64,000 nt of DNA from Microbacterium sp. Bi121 (GCF_918698005.1 NZ_CAKKLJ010000001.1:512309-576308); one strand, 5' to 3'; shown: positions 7,847 to 17,106, counted from the first letter of the stretch. Translations and numbers: made by a program. Notes: generated from the letters alone by a model not told the origin.

Positions 7847-8074
7847 TCAGCCGACGCGATCGCGCGGGTTCGTGCCGTACGCGGCGCGGTCGTCAGACGG
7901 GCCCTCGTCGCTCTTCACCGTGTGCTCGACCTGACGAGCGACAGCGGCGCTGCGACCGGCGGCGACGGCATCCTCCTGAGTGTCGAAGCCGGGGCCCAAG
8001 GTGCGCGACTCGCCCTCGATCCGGTTGAACCAGGTGCCGCTCTGGTGGAACGTCTCGATGTCTCCAGCAGCCAT
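7847..8074 (-). CDS. DUF2188-type small protein
   Basis: A 75-residue soluble protein. The segment DIETFHQSGTWFNRIEGESR ... DTQEDAVAAGRSAAVARQVEHTVKSDEG matches the DUF2188 pattern: a W-x-N strand, a helix whose Ala-Gly-Arg register follows 'EDAV', then a strand. DUF2188 proteins are small and uncharacterised, often stress-associated. It lies 13 bp upstream of the BKACE gene on the same strand, so co-transcription is likely. Confidence 0.8.
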   Translation of the reverse strand: MAAGDIETFHQSGTWFNRIEGESRTLGPGFDTQEDAVAAGRSAAVARQVEHTVKSDEGPSDDRAAYGTNPRDRVG

Positions 8075-8350
8075 GTCGACCCTCCTATCTGTGTCGATTC
8101 TCTTTCTATTGCAGGTCTTCGATCGTTCCGAGGGCCTTGCCCCGCTGACCGATCCCGAGTAGCGGTGGGTTCACGCCCGGGGTCGTCGTCGGAGCGCGGC
8201 GGAGTTCACCCGCGTATCAGAGATTTTCCATTCATACGCATATTCTGCGGCCAGCGAACACTGCCCTCAAGCGGCTGAGTGAACCTAGCCTGGAAGGACG
8301 AGGGAGCGTGAAACCCCCGGCTCCCGAACCGCAGTTCTAAGGAGATCAGC

Positions 8351-9298
8351 ATGCGCGCATGGCAGTTCGTCGGCACCCACAAGCCGTTTGAGCGTGTCGA
8401 CATCGACGAACCGACCGCCGGACCTGGCAAGGTCGTGATCGATGTGAAGGCAGCGGGCCTGTGCCACTCCGACGTCGGCATCCTCGAGGACGAGAAGTGG
8501 CTGGCGACCATGAAGCAGCCGCCCGTCGTCCCCGGCCACGAGACCGCAGGCGTCATCAGCGAGGTCGGCGAGGGCGTCACCGAGTGGAAGGTCGGCGACC
8601 GCGTAGCCGTCTGGCCGCTGGCTGAGCTCATGGGATACATGGTCAACGGCGCCTGGCAGGACCGCGCCGAGGTCAGCACCGACGGACTCATCGCCATCCC
8701 CGACGACGTCTCCTTCGCGCAGGCGGCAGCGGCCACCGACGCGGGCATGACCTCGGTCGGCGCGCTCTCGACCGCAGGCGTCGAGGCGGGCATGAAGGTC
8801 GGCGTGATCGGCTTCGGCGGTCTCGGCCAGATCGGCGCCCGCGTCGCGCACCTGCGCGGCGCTCACGTCTACGTCGCCGAGGTCAACGAGTCGATCTGGG
8901 ATCGCGCCCGCGAGGCCGGTGCCGTCGAGGTCGCGAAGTCGATCACCGAGTTCGCCGACGTCGAGCTCGACGTCATCATCGACTACGCCGGATTCGGCGT
9001 CACCACCGCCGACGCACTCAAGACCGTGAAGTCCTCGGGCGGCGGACGCGTCGTGCAGGTCGGCATGGGGAAGCTCGAGTCGACCATCGACACCTACTCG
9101 CTCATCCTCGGCCGCAAGCAGCTGCACGGCTCGATGGGCGGCAGCAAGGACGACATCGAAGAGACCATGCGCTACATGGCATCCGGCGAGCTGAAGCCCG
9201 CGATCACGGAGATCGACTTCGAAGAGATCCCCGCTGGCATCCAGCAGCTCACGGACGGCACTGCCACAGGGCGATTGGTCGCGAAGGTCGCCGACTGA
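8351..9298 (+). CDS. zinc-type alcohol dehydrogenase (MDR family) lacking the structural-zinc loop
   Basis: A 315-residue medium-chain dehydrogenase. A TAAGGAG box lies just before ATG 8351. Catalytic zinc ligands are visible: C38 in GLCHSD and the GHE motif (H63, E64). The Rossmann fold starts at VGVIGFGGLGQIGARVA. The four-cysteine structural zinc loop that follows GDRV in classical enzymes is absent: the region reads VAVWPLAELMGYMVNG, with no Cys, and the protein is about 30 residues short. This is consistent with a lineage that lost the structural zinc. It stands alone, followed by a hairpin. Substrate not predictable. Confidence 0.9.
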   Translation: MRAWQFVGTHKPFERVDIDEPTAGPGKVVIDVKAAGLCHSDVGILEDEKWLATMKQPPVVPGHETAGVISEVGEGVTEWKVGDRVAVWPLAELMGYMVNGAWQDRAEVSTDGLIAIPDDVSFAQAAAATDAGMTSVGALSTAGVEAGMKVGVIGFGGLGQIGARVAHLRGAHVYVAEVNESIWDRAREAGAVEVAKSITEFADVELDVIIDYAGFGVTTADALKTVKSSGGGRVVQVGMGKLESTIDTYSLILGRKQLHGSMGGSKDDIEETMRYMASGELKPAITEIDFEEIPAGIQQLTDGTATGRLVAKVAD

Positions 9299-9306
9299 CC
9301 CTCCGG

Positions 9307-9333
9307 CTCCCGGGGCCGGCATGGCCTCGGGAG
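9307..9333 (+). terminator. hairpin after the alcohol dehydrogenase
   Basis: CTCCCGGGGCC (9307-9317) pairs with GGCCTCGGGAG (9323-9333), 10 of 11 bp, with a GGCAT loop. It begins 8 nt after the stop codon. There is no T-tract. It lies between two convergent genes. Confidence 0.6.
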
Positions 9334-9432
9334 TACAGCGCTTGTCACCCCGCGTACGCCACCTCCACATCGAGCATCCACGCGCGGTCGGTGATCGTCG
9401 CGCCGTTCTCACTAAGCCCAGCGGAACAGCCG

Positions 9433-10539
9433 TCACCGCACCCGGTACCGCGCCACAGCGTCCTCGTCGATCCGCACGCCCAAGCCCGGAGCATCCGGAA
9501 CCACCAGATCGCCGGCCGCGTCGATCATCAACGGTTCCATGAAGAAGTCGCGCCGCTCCGGCGTCCATCCGGGTGGGTCGTACGGGAACTCGAGGTACGG
9601 CCCGGCATCCACGCCCGCCGCGACGTGAAGGTTCGCCAGCAGACCCAGCCCATTCGACCAGGTATGCGGTGTGAACAGGCGATGCCGCAGGTTGGCCGAT
9701 TCCGCCACCTGGCGCGCGCGGTACATGCCGACGGCGAGCGCGACGTCGGGCTGGTAGATGTCGAAAGCGTCCGCCTCGATCAGGGCCATGATCTCGGGCA
9801 GACTGCGCACCATCTCGCCACCCGATACCTGCACCCCGGTGTGCGCACGCACGCGGCGCGCACCGATCACGTCCACCTGCGGCAGTGGCTCCTCGAGCCA
9901 CCGAACGCCGAGCTCGTTCAGCTCGGCGGCCAGGCGTTGCACGCGCGCAAGCGGCAGCGCAGCGTCGATGTCACCCGACATCCGCCACATCTGATTCAGG
10001 TCGACCATGAGATCGAACCCGTCGCCGACCGCATCCCGAGCCGCCCGTACGGCCGCGACGCCATCCGCGATCCGGTCACGAGCGATGCGGATCTTCATCG
10101 CCCGGAATCCGGCCTCCTTCGCTGCGACTGCAGAGTCGGCCCGCGCCTGCGGCGGCTTCAACTCACCGCTTGACGCGTAGGCGGGCAGACGATCGCGAGC
10201 GCCACCGAAGAACAGGCTCACCGGCAGACCCGCCACCTGCCCGATGATGTCCCACAACGCTGCTTCCAGCGGCCAATACCGTCCACCGTGGAAGTTGATG
10301 GTCTCGATCCTTCGCACCTGGCTGAGGATCTGCAGCGGGTCGGTGCCGATGAACAGGTCGCGATACGCCTCGAACCCGTCCATGGTGTCGCCCGAGCCGT
10401 ACCCGACGATTCCGTCATCCGTGCGGACGACGACCAGCGTCGCCGGAAAGTCGACCCGCGGGTTCGGATCCCACGCCGCAAGGAACGGCGGATCCAGAGG
10501 CAGGTTCAACCGGATCAGTTCGATCTTCTCGATCTTCAT
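9433..10539 (-). CDS. mandelate racemase/muconate lactonizing enzyme (enolase superfamily)
   Basis: A 368-residue enolase-superfamily enzyme, which abstracts the proton alpha to a carboxylate with Mg2+. After the alpha+beta cap (1-130) come AMKIRIARDR (the KxR/K base on strand 2), LMVDLNQMW (first metal Asp), RWLEEPLPQVD (second metal Glu), VSGGEMV (third metal Glu), DIYQPD and LFTPHTWSNGLG (His base on strand 7). This pattern points to a mandelate-racemase-like acid sugar dehydratase or epimerase. It lies downstream of the osmolyte-type ABC operon on the same strand, separated by a terminator, and may act in the same pathway on an acid-sugar substrate. Confidence 0.88.
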   Translation of the reverse strand: MKIEKIELIRLNLPLDPPFLAAWDPNPRVDFPATLVVVRTDDGIVGYGSGDTMDGFEAYRDLFIGTDPLQILSQVRRIETINFHGGRYWPLEAALWDIIGQVAGLPVSLFFGGARDRLPAYASSGELKPPQARADSAVAAKEAGFRAMKIRIARDRIADGVAAVRAARDAVGDGFDLMVDLNQMWRMSGDIDAALPLARVQRLAAELNELGVRWLEEPLPQVDVIGARRVRAHTGVQVSGGEMVRSLPEIMALIEADAFDIYQPDVALAVGMYRARQVAESANLRHRLFTPHTWSNGLGLLANLHVAAGVDAGPYLEFPYDPPGWTPERRDFFMEPLMIDAAGDLVVPDAPGLGVRIDEDAVARYRVR

Positions 10540-10582
10540 CTCATGCCCTCAGAAGCTCTCAGAACTCACCATGATGTGACAA

Positions 10583-10616
10583 ACGAGGAGGGCCACCTCT
10601 CGGCGGCCCTCCTCGT
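10583..10616 (-). terminator. terminator of the quaternary-amine ABC operon
   Basis: Perfect 12-bp inverted repeat (ACGAGGAGGGCC at 10583-10594, complement at 10605-10616) with a 10-nt loop, starting 3 nt after the substrate-binding protein's stop. On the minus strand it is followed by TTTGT, so it resembles a rho-independent terminator. Confidence 0.75.
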
Positions 10617-10619
10617 GGA

Positions 10620-11555
10620 TCAGATCAGACCTTCTTCGGTCAGCCAGTCGATCGCGACATCCTGCGGGTCCTCGCCGTCCACGTCGACCAGCGAGTTGAG
10701 CTCCTGCATGACCTCGGTGGTCAGCATCGGCGAGATCTCGGCGATGATGTCGGCGATCGCCGGGTACTCGTCGAGCGTCTCCTGCTTCAGCGTGAACGCG
10801 CCCTGGTACACCGGGAAGAACTCCTCGTCGTCCTCTAGCACGGTCAGCCCGAGCGCCGGGATGCGACCGTCGGTCTGGAACACCTCGCCGAAGTTGCAGT
10901 CGTCGCCCTTCTCCGTCGCCGTGTAGATGACACCGGTGTCCAGCAGCGCGACATTCGCGTCCGGAACGTCGATGCCGTACGCCTCCTTCAGACCGGGCCA
11001 GCCATCGTCGCGCGTCGAGAACTCGCTCTCGATGCAGAACGTCTGCTCGTCGGCGGGCAGGTCGGCGATGTCCGACAGCTTCTCGACCCCGAGCTCCTCC
11101 GCCTTGTCCTCGCGGATCGCGAACGCGTACGTGTTGTTCAGCGGTGCGGGGTCGAGCCAGGCGATGTCCTTCGCGGCATCCGCCTCCTTGGTCGCCTCGA
11201 ACTGCTCCTCAGCACCCTGCACCGGCGCGGTGTTGCCGTTGTAGGTGATCCACGACGTGCCCGTGTACTCCCAGTAGCCGAGGAACTCGTCGTTCTCGAG
11301 CGCCTGTCGCACGTTCGCCGAGCCGACGAGCTTGGTGTTCGCCTCGACATCGGCGCCGTGCGCCTTGAGGAGCTCGGTGGTGATGTGCGCCAGGACGAAC
11401 TGCTCCGAGAAGTCCTTGGCACCGATCTGGCCGGTCAGACCCTCGAGCTCGTCGCCCTGGCTGCCGGTCGCCGTGCCGCCGGTCGAACAGCCGGCGAGCG
11501 CGAGTGCGGTCGCCGCCGCGATCGCGGCGATGGGAAGAAGTCTTACCCGCTTCAT
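10620..11555 (-). CDS. glycine betaine/osmoprotectant ABC transporter substrate-binding lipoprotein (OpuCC/ProX-like)
   Basis: A 311-residue lipoprotein: signal peptide with lipobox LAGC (Cys23), then an OpuAC-type binding domain beginning LTGQIGAKDFSEQFVLAHITTELLKAHGADVEANTKLVGS. Short strands such as YWEYTGTSWITYNG and the ADLPAD/SEFSTRDDGWPGL segments are characteristic of QAT-family quaternary amine binders. It would bind the ligand outside the cell and deliver it to the two small permeases. It is the last gene of the permease-ATPase-permease-binding protein operon, 55 bp after the previous gene. The ligand may differ from betaine given the catabolic neighbours. Confidence 0.92.
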   Translation of the reverse strand: MKRVRLLPIAAIAAATALALAGCSTGGTATGSQGDELEGLTGQIGAKDFSEQFVLAHITTELLKAHGADVEANTKLVGSANVRQALENDEFLGYWEYTGTSWITYNGNTAPVQGAEEQFEATKEADAAKDIAWLDPAPLNNTYAFAIREDKAEELGVEKLSDIADLPADEQTFCIESEFSTRDDGWPGLKEAYGIDVPDANVALLDTGVIYTATEKGDDCNFGEVFQTDGRIPALGLTVLEDDEEFFPVYQGAFTLKQETLDEYPAIADIIAEISPMLTTEVMQELNSLVDVDGEDPQDVAIDWLTEEGLI

Positions 11556-11610
11556 AATGGTCTCCTTTGATGCGTACGAGTGGGTGTTTCGGGAATGGAT
11601 GCGCGGCCTG

Positions 11611-12402
11611 TCAGAGGCCGCGCGGGGTGACGATGTCTTCGACGAAACCGGCCACCCAATCGATGAGCAGCGCGATGCAAGCGACGAGCACCGCGCCGAC
11701 GACGAGTACGGGGTAGCGCTGGAGCTTGAGGCCGTTCACGATCATGTCGCCGAGGCCGCCGGCGTTGATGAAGGTCGCGATCGTCGCGACGCCGACGCAG
11801 AACACAAGTGCCGTGCGGAGCCCCGCGAGGATCACCGGAACCGCCAGGGGCAGCTCGATGCGCGTCAGCACCTGCATGGGTGTCATGCCCATACCGCGTG
11901 CCGACTCGCGCACATTCGCGTCGACCTGGTCGATGCCGATCATGGTGTTGCGGAGCACGGGCAGGAACGCGTAGATCACGAGCGCCACCAGGGCTGTCGT
12001 GTAACCCGTCTGCCACACGATGGCGAGCAGGATCACGACACCGACCGCCGGAGTCGCCTGGCCGATGTTCGCGAGCGCCAGCACGATGCTGCGGAACACC
12101 TTCGACGGCGACTTGGCCGTTGCGATGCCCAGCGGGATCGCAAGCACGGCGACGAGAGCGGATGCCACGACCGTGAGGCTCAGGTGCTCCCCGATGCGGA
12201 GCGTGATGTAGTTCCAGTTGAGCGTCCGCTGCTCGATGGAGTCGAGCTCGAGACTCGATACCCACCACAGGAGCAGCGCGAGGATCACCACGACGACGAT
12301 CGGGGTGATGAAGCGCTTGAGCGTGAAGATACGTCGCCTGGCGGGCGGCACGAGCGTGCGCGTCGCCATGAGCTGCGTATCGGTGGTGACAGTGGCCATC
12401 AT
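11611..12402 (-). CDS. osmoprotectant ABC transporter permease (OpuCB/OpuCD-like)
   Basis: A 263-residue inner-membrane permease. The N-terminal cytoplasmic tail is followed by TM1 (FITPIVVVVILALLLWWV), then the QAT permease body: EHLSLTVVASALVAVLAIPLGIA, VGVVILLAIVWQTGYTTALVALVIYAFLPVLRNTMIGID and the ATPase-docking segment ESARGMGMTPMQVLTRIELPLAVPVILAGLRTA. It overlaps the ATPase stop by 4 bp (ATGA). It pairs with the second permease at 13438-14109. Confidence 0.92.
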   Translation of the reverse strand: MMATVTTDTQLMATRTLVPPARRRIFTLKRFITPIVVVVILALLLWWVSSLELDSIEQRTLNWNYITLRIGEHLSLTVVASALVAVLAIPLGIATAKSPSKVFRSIVLALANIGQATPAVGVVILLAIVWQTGYTTALVALVIYAFLPVLRNTMIGIDQVDANVRESARGMGMTPMQVLTRIELPLAVPVILAGLRTALVFCVGVATIATFINAGGLGDMIVNGLKLQRYPVLVVGAVLVACIALLIDWVAGFVEDIVTPRGL

Positions 12403-13445
12403 GCACCCGCCGGAGGAACACCGGGGAGCTCGGCACCGAGCACCTCGGAGATCGCCTCGACCGAGACCGCACCCACTGCTCTGCCGTCGCCGTCGACGAC
12501 GTCGATGGCCGGCACACCCGCCAGAACGAGCGCGTCGAGCGCATCACGCAGGCTCGCCTCGACGGGGACCGACGGCACCCCGGACGCACCGGATGCGGCC
12601 TTGAGCTTGGCATCCGTGACCGGGATCAAGGCAAGTCGCTTGAGAGCCGCACCCTGACCGATGAACGAACGGACGTAGTCGTTCGCCGGACCGGAGAGGA
12701 TGTTCGCCGGAGTGTCGAACTGCTCGATCTGGCTGCGATCCGAGAGCACGGCGATCCGGTCGCCGAGGCGGATCGCCTCATCGAAGTCGTGCGTGACGAA
12801 GATGATCGTCTTGCCGATCGACTCCTGCAGGCGCAAGAACTCCGCCTGCAGCTTCTCGCGGGTGATCGGGTCGGTCGCCCCGAACGGTTCGTCCATGAGC
12901 ATGACCGGCGGATCGGCTGCGAGCGCACGCGCAACACCGACGCGCTGCTGCTGGCCGCCGGAGAGCTGCTTCGGGTAACGGGCGGCGAAAGTGCCGGGAT
13001 CCAATTGCACGGTCTGCAGCAGTTCGTCGACGCGATCGGCGATCTTCTGCTTGCTCCAGCCGAGAAGCCGCGGAACGACCGCGATGTTCTCGGCGATGGT
13101 CATGTGCGGGAACAGGCCGATCTGCTGGATCACGTATCCGATGTGCCGACGCAGTTCGTTCGGGTTGAGAGACAGCACGTCGCGCCCGTCGATGGCGATC
13201 GACCCCGACGACGGCTCGATGATGCGGTTGATCATCTTCATCGTCGTCGTCTTGCCGCAGCCCGACGGGCCGACGAACATGACGAGCTCACCAGGGCGGA
13301 CGCTCATCGAGAAATCGTCGACGGCCGGCGTCTCCTGCCCCGGGTACACCTTGGTCACCTTGTCGAGCGTGATCGCAACCCCGCTCTGGGCGGAGTCTGC
13401 GGATGCTGCGTCAGTTGTGGCGCGAGTGGCGGTGGAATCAGACAC
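12399..13445 (-). CDS. osmoprotectant ABC transporter ATP-binding protein with CBS-like tail (OpuCA/ProV-like)
   Basis: A 348-residue ATPase. Walker A GPSGCGKTTT, Q-loop GYVIQQIGLFPHMTI, signature LSGGQQQRVGVARAL, Walker B VMLMDEPFGATDP and switch H in THDFDEA are all intact. Residues about 285-340 form a CBS-type tail (SLRDALDALVLAGVPAIDVVDGDGRAVG), which senses ionic strength in OpuA/OpuC systems; only one CBS unit seems present. It overlaps the neighbouring permeases by 8 and 4 bp. Confidence 0.93.
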   Translation of the reverse strand: MSDSTATRATTDAASADSAQSGVAITLDKVTKVYPGQETPAVDDFSMSVRPGELVMFVGPSGCGKTTTMKMINRIIEPSSGSIAIDGRDVLSLNPNELRRHIGYVIQQIGLFPHMTIAENIAVVPRLLGWSKQKIADRVDELLQTVQLDPGTFAARYPKQLSGGQQQRVGVARALAADPPVMLMDEPFGATDPITREKLQAEFLRLQESIGKTIIFVTHDFDEAIRLGDRIAVLSDRSQIEQFDTPANILSGPANDYVRSFIGQGAALKRLALIPVTDAKLKAASGASGVPSVPVEASLRDALDALVLAGVPAIDVVDGDGRAVGAVSVEAISEVLGAELPGVPPAGA

Positions 13446-14109
13446 GGAGCCCCCTCGAGGTGGTCAGGCGGGTGATGAGGACGAAAGCGCCGTCGACGAG
13501 CAGCGCGAGGATGACGACGCCGAGCGTGCCGCTGAGAGCGAAGTTCAACGCGTTCTTGGAACCCAGCGACGACAGCCCCTGGAAGATGAGCTGACCCAGG
13601 CCCGGACCGGCGACGTAGGCGGCGATCGCGGCGATGCCGATGGTCAGCTGGGCCGCGACCCGAACGCCGGTGAGGATGATCGGCCAAGCGATCGGCAGCT
13701 GGATGGTGAACAGGATCTTCGCGGGCGACATGCCCATGCCCTTGGCCGATTCCATGATCGCCGGAGACACTTCGCGCAGTCCGACGGCCGTGTTCCGGAC
13801 GATCGGCAACAGTGAATAGAAGATCAGTGAGATGACCGTCGGCGTCCAGCCGAGCCCGAACACCGGGGTGATCAGAGCCAGCAGCGCGAGCGACGGGATG
13901 GTCAGCGCGACACCGGCGGCGGCGATGGTCAGCGAGCGCGGCACCGGACGATTCCACACCGCGATGCCGATCAGCACGCCGATCACGGTGGCGAGCAGCA
14001 CGCTCAGTGCCACGACGGCGATGTGCTGAAGAGCCAGCTCGAGGATGTCGTCCCAGCGGCGGCTCCAGAAAGTGAAGAGCCCCTGCAGATCGAAGCCGTT
14101 CATGAGCAC
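13438..14109 (-). CDS. osmoprotectant ABC transporter permease, first gene of the operon
   Basis: A 223-residue permease of the short QAT type (five to six membrane segments). The segments HIAVVALSVLLATVIGVLIGIAVW, TPTVISLIFYSLLPIVRNTAVGL and SAKGMGMSPAKILFTIQLPIAWPIILTGVRVA are the standard core and EAA-like loop. Together with the 263-residue permease it forms the channel. A 98-bp gap with palindromes (14138-14152, 14188-14199) separates it from the FGGY kinase gene upstream, so it probably has its own promoter. Confidence 0.92.
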   Translation of the reverse strand: MLMNGFDLQGLFTFWSRRWDDILELALQHIAVVALSVLLATVIGVLIGIAVWNRPVPRSLTIAAAGVALTIPSLALLALITPVFGLGWTPTVISLIFYSLLPIVRNTAVGLREVSPAIMESAKGMGMSPAKILFTIQLPIAWPIILTGVRVAAQLTIGIAAIAAYVAGPGLGQLIFQGLSSLGSKNALNFALSGTLGVVILALLVDGAFVLITRLTTSRGLRV

Positions 14110-14137
14110 CTCACCTTCTCTTCATCGAGCAGATCGG

Positions 14138-14199
14138 CGGCCACCGTGGCCGTTGGTTTGAATCTAGGACTGGAGTTCGCGAGCGTGCAACCAAGGTTG
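14138..14199. promoter_or_regulatory. two inverted repeats upstream of the ABC operon
   Basis: CGGCCAC-C-GTGGCCG (14138-14152) is a perfect 7-bp hairpin, and CAACC-AA-GGTTG (14188-14199) is a second perfect 5-bp palindrome. The second, in a locally A/T-richer stretch, could be an operator for the minus-strand ABC operon. The first could attenuate read-through from the kinase gene. No regulator is assigned. Confidence 0.4.
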
Positions 14200-14207
14200 T
14201 GCATATG

Positions 14208-15638
14208 TCAACGCACCTCTTCGGGATCGATCGCGAGCTGCGCGGCGGACCACGCGTCGACGGCATCCATGCGTGCGCGGATTCCGCGATGCCACGGGCG
14301 AAGACGTTCATACGTGCCGGATACGGGGGACGGATGCTGTTGCTCCGAGCGACCGACCATGGCCTGGACGGCGGCGTCCCAATCCGGATGCAGTCCGCTG
14401 CCCACTGCCGCGCAGACCGCGGCTCCGATGCCGGCCGCGTCGTCAACGTTCGCCCGCTGCACCGGAAGGCGGAGAACATCGGCGATCATGCCCACCAGAA
14501 GCGGTGACTGCGCACCACCGCCGGTCACGAGCACACTGCGGAACGTGCGCCCGAGCTCCGCGGCCATTGCATCGATATGGTCGGCCATCGTGAACGCGAT
14601 GGCCTCGAGTACGGCCCGCTGCAGATGACCCCGGCTTTGCGAACCCGAGAAGCCGACGAACGCCCCACGTCGATGCGGTGCGTCGTCCGGCGCCAGCCAG
14701 TCCAGCACCGCGGCGACACCGTCGCAGCCGGGTGGCACCGCTTCGGCGGCCTCACCGAGTCGCCTGTCGAGCAGGTACAGATCGTCTCCGGCATCGGTCG
14801 GCTCATGCAGCAGCGAACGCAGCCAGCTCACGGTCCACATCCCTCGGCGGATGCCAACGGACTCGGCCAGATGCTGACCGGGACGCGAGCCGAAGTTCAC
14901 CCAGTGCGCAGAGCCGCCCTCCGGCGACTCGGCGATCGTCATGGCTGCGACGTACGTGCCCAGAGAGAGCAGCACCTCGTCCTGCGATCCGAGCCCGGCG
15001 CCGAGCGCCTCGACCGCCTTGTCGTTGGCCGTGGCGAACACCGGTATGCCCGGTGGCAGACCTGTGACCTCCGCAGCGGCTGCCGTCACGGTCCCGAGCG
15101 TTTCACCGGGGTCGACGAGATCGGACAGCATCTCCGGCGACATCCCCGTGCGGGCGTAGTCGGCGGCATCCGTGCTCCATCGCCACGTGGCGTGGTCGAT
15201 CGGCCACATGCCTTGGTGATTGGCCGCGGCATCCGTGAACCGGCCGGTGAGGCGGTGCGTGATGTACCCCGAAGACGTGGTGATCCTGGCGACGTCCGGC
15301 GACGGCTCGTGCGGACGGCCGACGCGCTCGTCCATCCAGCTCAGCAACGGCTCCGCGAGCGTGCCGTCGGCCCGCAGCAGTGCACGGCAGAAACGAATCG
15401 TGCACAGTCCGATGCCGACGATCTCACCGACGTCACCGTCGAAGCGCGACATCGCCGTGCGGCAGGCCGCCGCGATCGACTCCCACACGTCGTCCCCGGG
15501 GTGCACGCTGCGACCCGGTGTGGGCGACTCGTATGCCCGCAGTCCGACTCTCGCGGAGGCATGCACGCGCCCCGCGGCATCCGCGATCAAGACTTTCGTC
15601 GATTGCGAACCGTTGTCGATCGCGACGACGTACGCCAC
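14208..15638 (-). CDS. FGGY-family carbohydrate kinase
   Basis: A 476-residue sugar or polyol kinase. The N-terminal phosphate loop is AIDNGSQSTKVLIAD. The middle carries LSWMDERVGR and the second ATPase domain starts LSLGTYVAA. The C-terminus has the adenosine motif VTGGGAQSPLLVGMIADVLRLPV. GTG 15638 starts one base after the stop of the FAD oxidase gene, so translation is coupled. The FGGY family phosphorylates C3-C7 sugars or polyols (xylulose, glycerol, erythritol and others), and the specificity cannot be read here. It likely phosphorylates an intermediate of the pathway encoded upstream. Confidence 0.88.
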   Translation of the reverse strand: MAYVVAIDNGSQSTKVLIADAAGRVHASARVGLRAYESPTPGRSVHPGDDVWESIAAACRTAMSRFDGDVGEIVGIGLCTIRFCRALLRADGTLAEPLLSWMDERVGRPHEPSPDVARITTSSGYITHRLTGRFTDAAANHQGMWPIDHATWRWSTDAADYARTGMSPEMLSDLVDPGETLGTVTAAAAEVTGLPPGIPVFATANDKAVEALGAGLGSQDEVLLSLGTYVAAMTIAESPEGGSAHWVNFGSRPGQHLAESVGIRRGMWTVSWLRSLLHEPTDAGDDLYLLDRRLGEAAEAVPPGCDGVAAVLDWLAPDDAPHRRGAFVGFSGSQSRGHLQRAVLEAIAFTMADHIDAMAAELGRTFRSVLVTGGGAQSPLLVGMIADVLRLPVQRANVDDAAGIGAAVCAAVGSGLHPDWDAAVQAMVGRSEQQHPSPVSGTYERLRPWHRGIRARMDAVDAWSAAQLAIDPEEVR

Positions 15639-15639
15639 G

Positions 15640-17106
15640 TCAATCCTCCAGCGCGAAGATCGTCCCGGGATTCATGATCCCCTTCGGGTCGAGCGCGGAC
15701 TTCAGCCGGCGCAGCAGTTCGGTCGCCGACCCGTGCTCCTGCTCGGTCCACGACGTGCGGTACTTGCCGATGCCGTGGTGATGCACCATCGAGCCGCCGT
15801 GGCGCAGCGCCTCTTCGACCACGATCGCATTCAGCGGCTGGTGGTACTCGGTGATCTCCTGCCGGGGCTCGACGGTGATGTTGTAGTCGTACACGAAGTA
15901 GAGGTTGGTGCCGGTCTGGTAGCTGTGCGACGAGTGGGCGCCGAGCATCGTGAGGTCCTGCGCACGGGGAAACTCCTCGCGCACCCGCCGCATGACCGCT
16001 TCATACAGATCCACCACGCGCGACCAGTCGACGGACACCTCGGTGGTGTATCCGAGGTGTGACTCGGTGAGCATCGTCGCCCTCTCGCGGTCGATCTTGT
16101 CCTGACCCCAGTTGAGGTTGTGGAACCACTGCTCGATGAGCGCATCGTCGACGCGCTCATGCTGCTTGCCCTCGAACACCTCCTCGATCGCCTCCGCTGT
16201 CGCATCCGCGAGACGCTTGGGGCCCTCCGCGACGAGAACGACGACGTTCTTCCCGTCGTGGAAGTGTGCGAAGTGCTGGCGAGCATCCTCGGGAGAGTAG
16301 ACGCGTGCCACCGACGGTCGGTACCCCTGCGTGACGAGCTCGCGGAGCGCCTCGACACCGGTGCCGAACTCGTCGGTGAGGAATCCGAAGAACCGCAGGT
16401 TCTCTGGCTGGTACGGCCAGATCTTCACCGTCACCTCGGTGACGAAGCTCATCGCGCCCTCGTTGCCGATGATCAGGTGTCGGATGTCGGGGCCGGCCGC
16501 GCGTCTGGGCACGTTCTTGATGCGCGTCACCGTGCCGTCGGCGAGGACTGCTTCGAGCCCGACGACCATGTCCTCGATCCCTCCGTAGAGAGTCGAGAAC
16601 TGTCCGATCGAGCGCGTCGCGACGAGCCCGCCGTACTGTGCAAGCGGCTTGGACTGGGGCGAATGTCCCGTCGTGTATCCGATCGCCCGCAGCTCGTCCT
16701 CCACACGCTGAAGCGGGGCGCCGCCCTGCACCGTCACCATCATGTCGGTCGTGTTGACGTCGAGCGTCCGGTCCATCCGCGAGCCGTCGAGCACGATCGT
16801 GTCGTCGACGACCACCTCCAGGCCACCCTCGGTCGCCGTGCGCCCGGTACGGGGGATGACGGCGATCAGATTTTCGTTCGCGAATCGAAGGACCTCGGCG
16901 ACCTGCTCGGTGGACTCCGGGTAGACGATCACCGACGGGAACGGCCCGTCGAAGATGCCGTGCACGGCGGTGTACTTCTTGAACCTGTCGACACTCGCCT
17001 CGCGCAGTGCAGTCTCATCGATGTCGATCTGGTCAGGGCCGAGCAGCCGGGTGACGTGCTCGACGATCTGCGCAGCGGTGAGCGAGGAACGGGACGCGAC
17101 CATCAT
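15640..17106 (-). CDS. AGPS-like FAD-binding oxidase/dehydrogenase
   Basis: A 488-residue flavoprotein of the FAD-linked oxidase family (alkyldihydroxyacetonephosphate synthase, glycolate or D-lactate dehydrogenase relatives). The FAD-binding PCMH domain contains FPSVIVYPESTEQVAEVLRFAN, IPRTGRTATEGG, and GGLVATRSIGQFSTLYGGIEDMV. The C-terminal cap ends HHHGIGKYRTSW ... LKSALDPKGIMNPG, the hallmark of the family's substrate site. An AGGAGA box lies just before ATG 17106. It probably oxidises a 2-hydroxy acid or polyol and passes electrons to the respiratory chain or oxygen. Co-transcribed with the SDR upstream and kinase downstream. Confidence 0.88.
   Translation of the reverse strand: MMVASRSSLTAAQIVEHVTRLLGPDQIDIDETALREASVDRFKKYTAVHGIFDGPFPSVIVYPESTEQVAEVLRFANENLIAVIPRTGRTATEGGLEVVVDDTIVLDGSRMDRTLDVNTTDMMVTVQGGAPLQRVEDELRAIGYTTGHSPQSKPLAQYGGLVATRSIGQFSTLYGGIEDMVVGLEAVLADGTVTRIKNVPRRAAGPDIRHLIIGNEGAMSFVTEVTVKIWPYQPENLRFFGFLTDEFGTGVEALRELVTQGYRPSVARVYSPEDARQHFAHFHDGKNVVVLVAEGPKRLADATAEAIEEVFEGKQHERVDDALIEQWFHNLNWGQDKIDRERATMLTESHLGYTTEVSVDWSRVVDLYEAVMRRVREEFPRAQDLTMLGAHSSHSYQTGTNLYFVYDYNITVEPRQEITEYHQPLNAIVVEEALRHGGSMVHHHGIGKYRTSWTEQEHGSATELLRRLKSALDPKGIMNPGTIFALED

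Noticed and set aside
8285..9901. 538-codon minus-strand frame across the alcohol dehydrogenase
   Set aside because: Shadow of the dehydrogenase reading frame.
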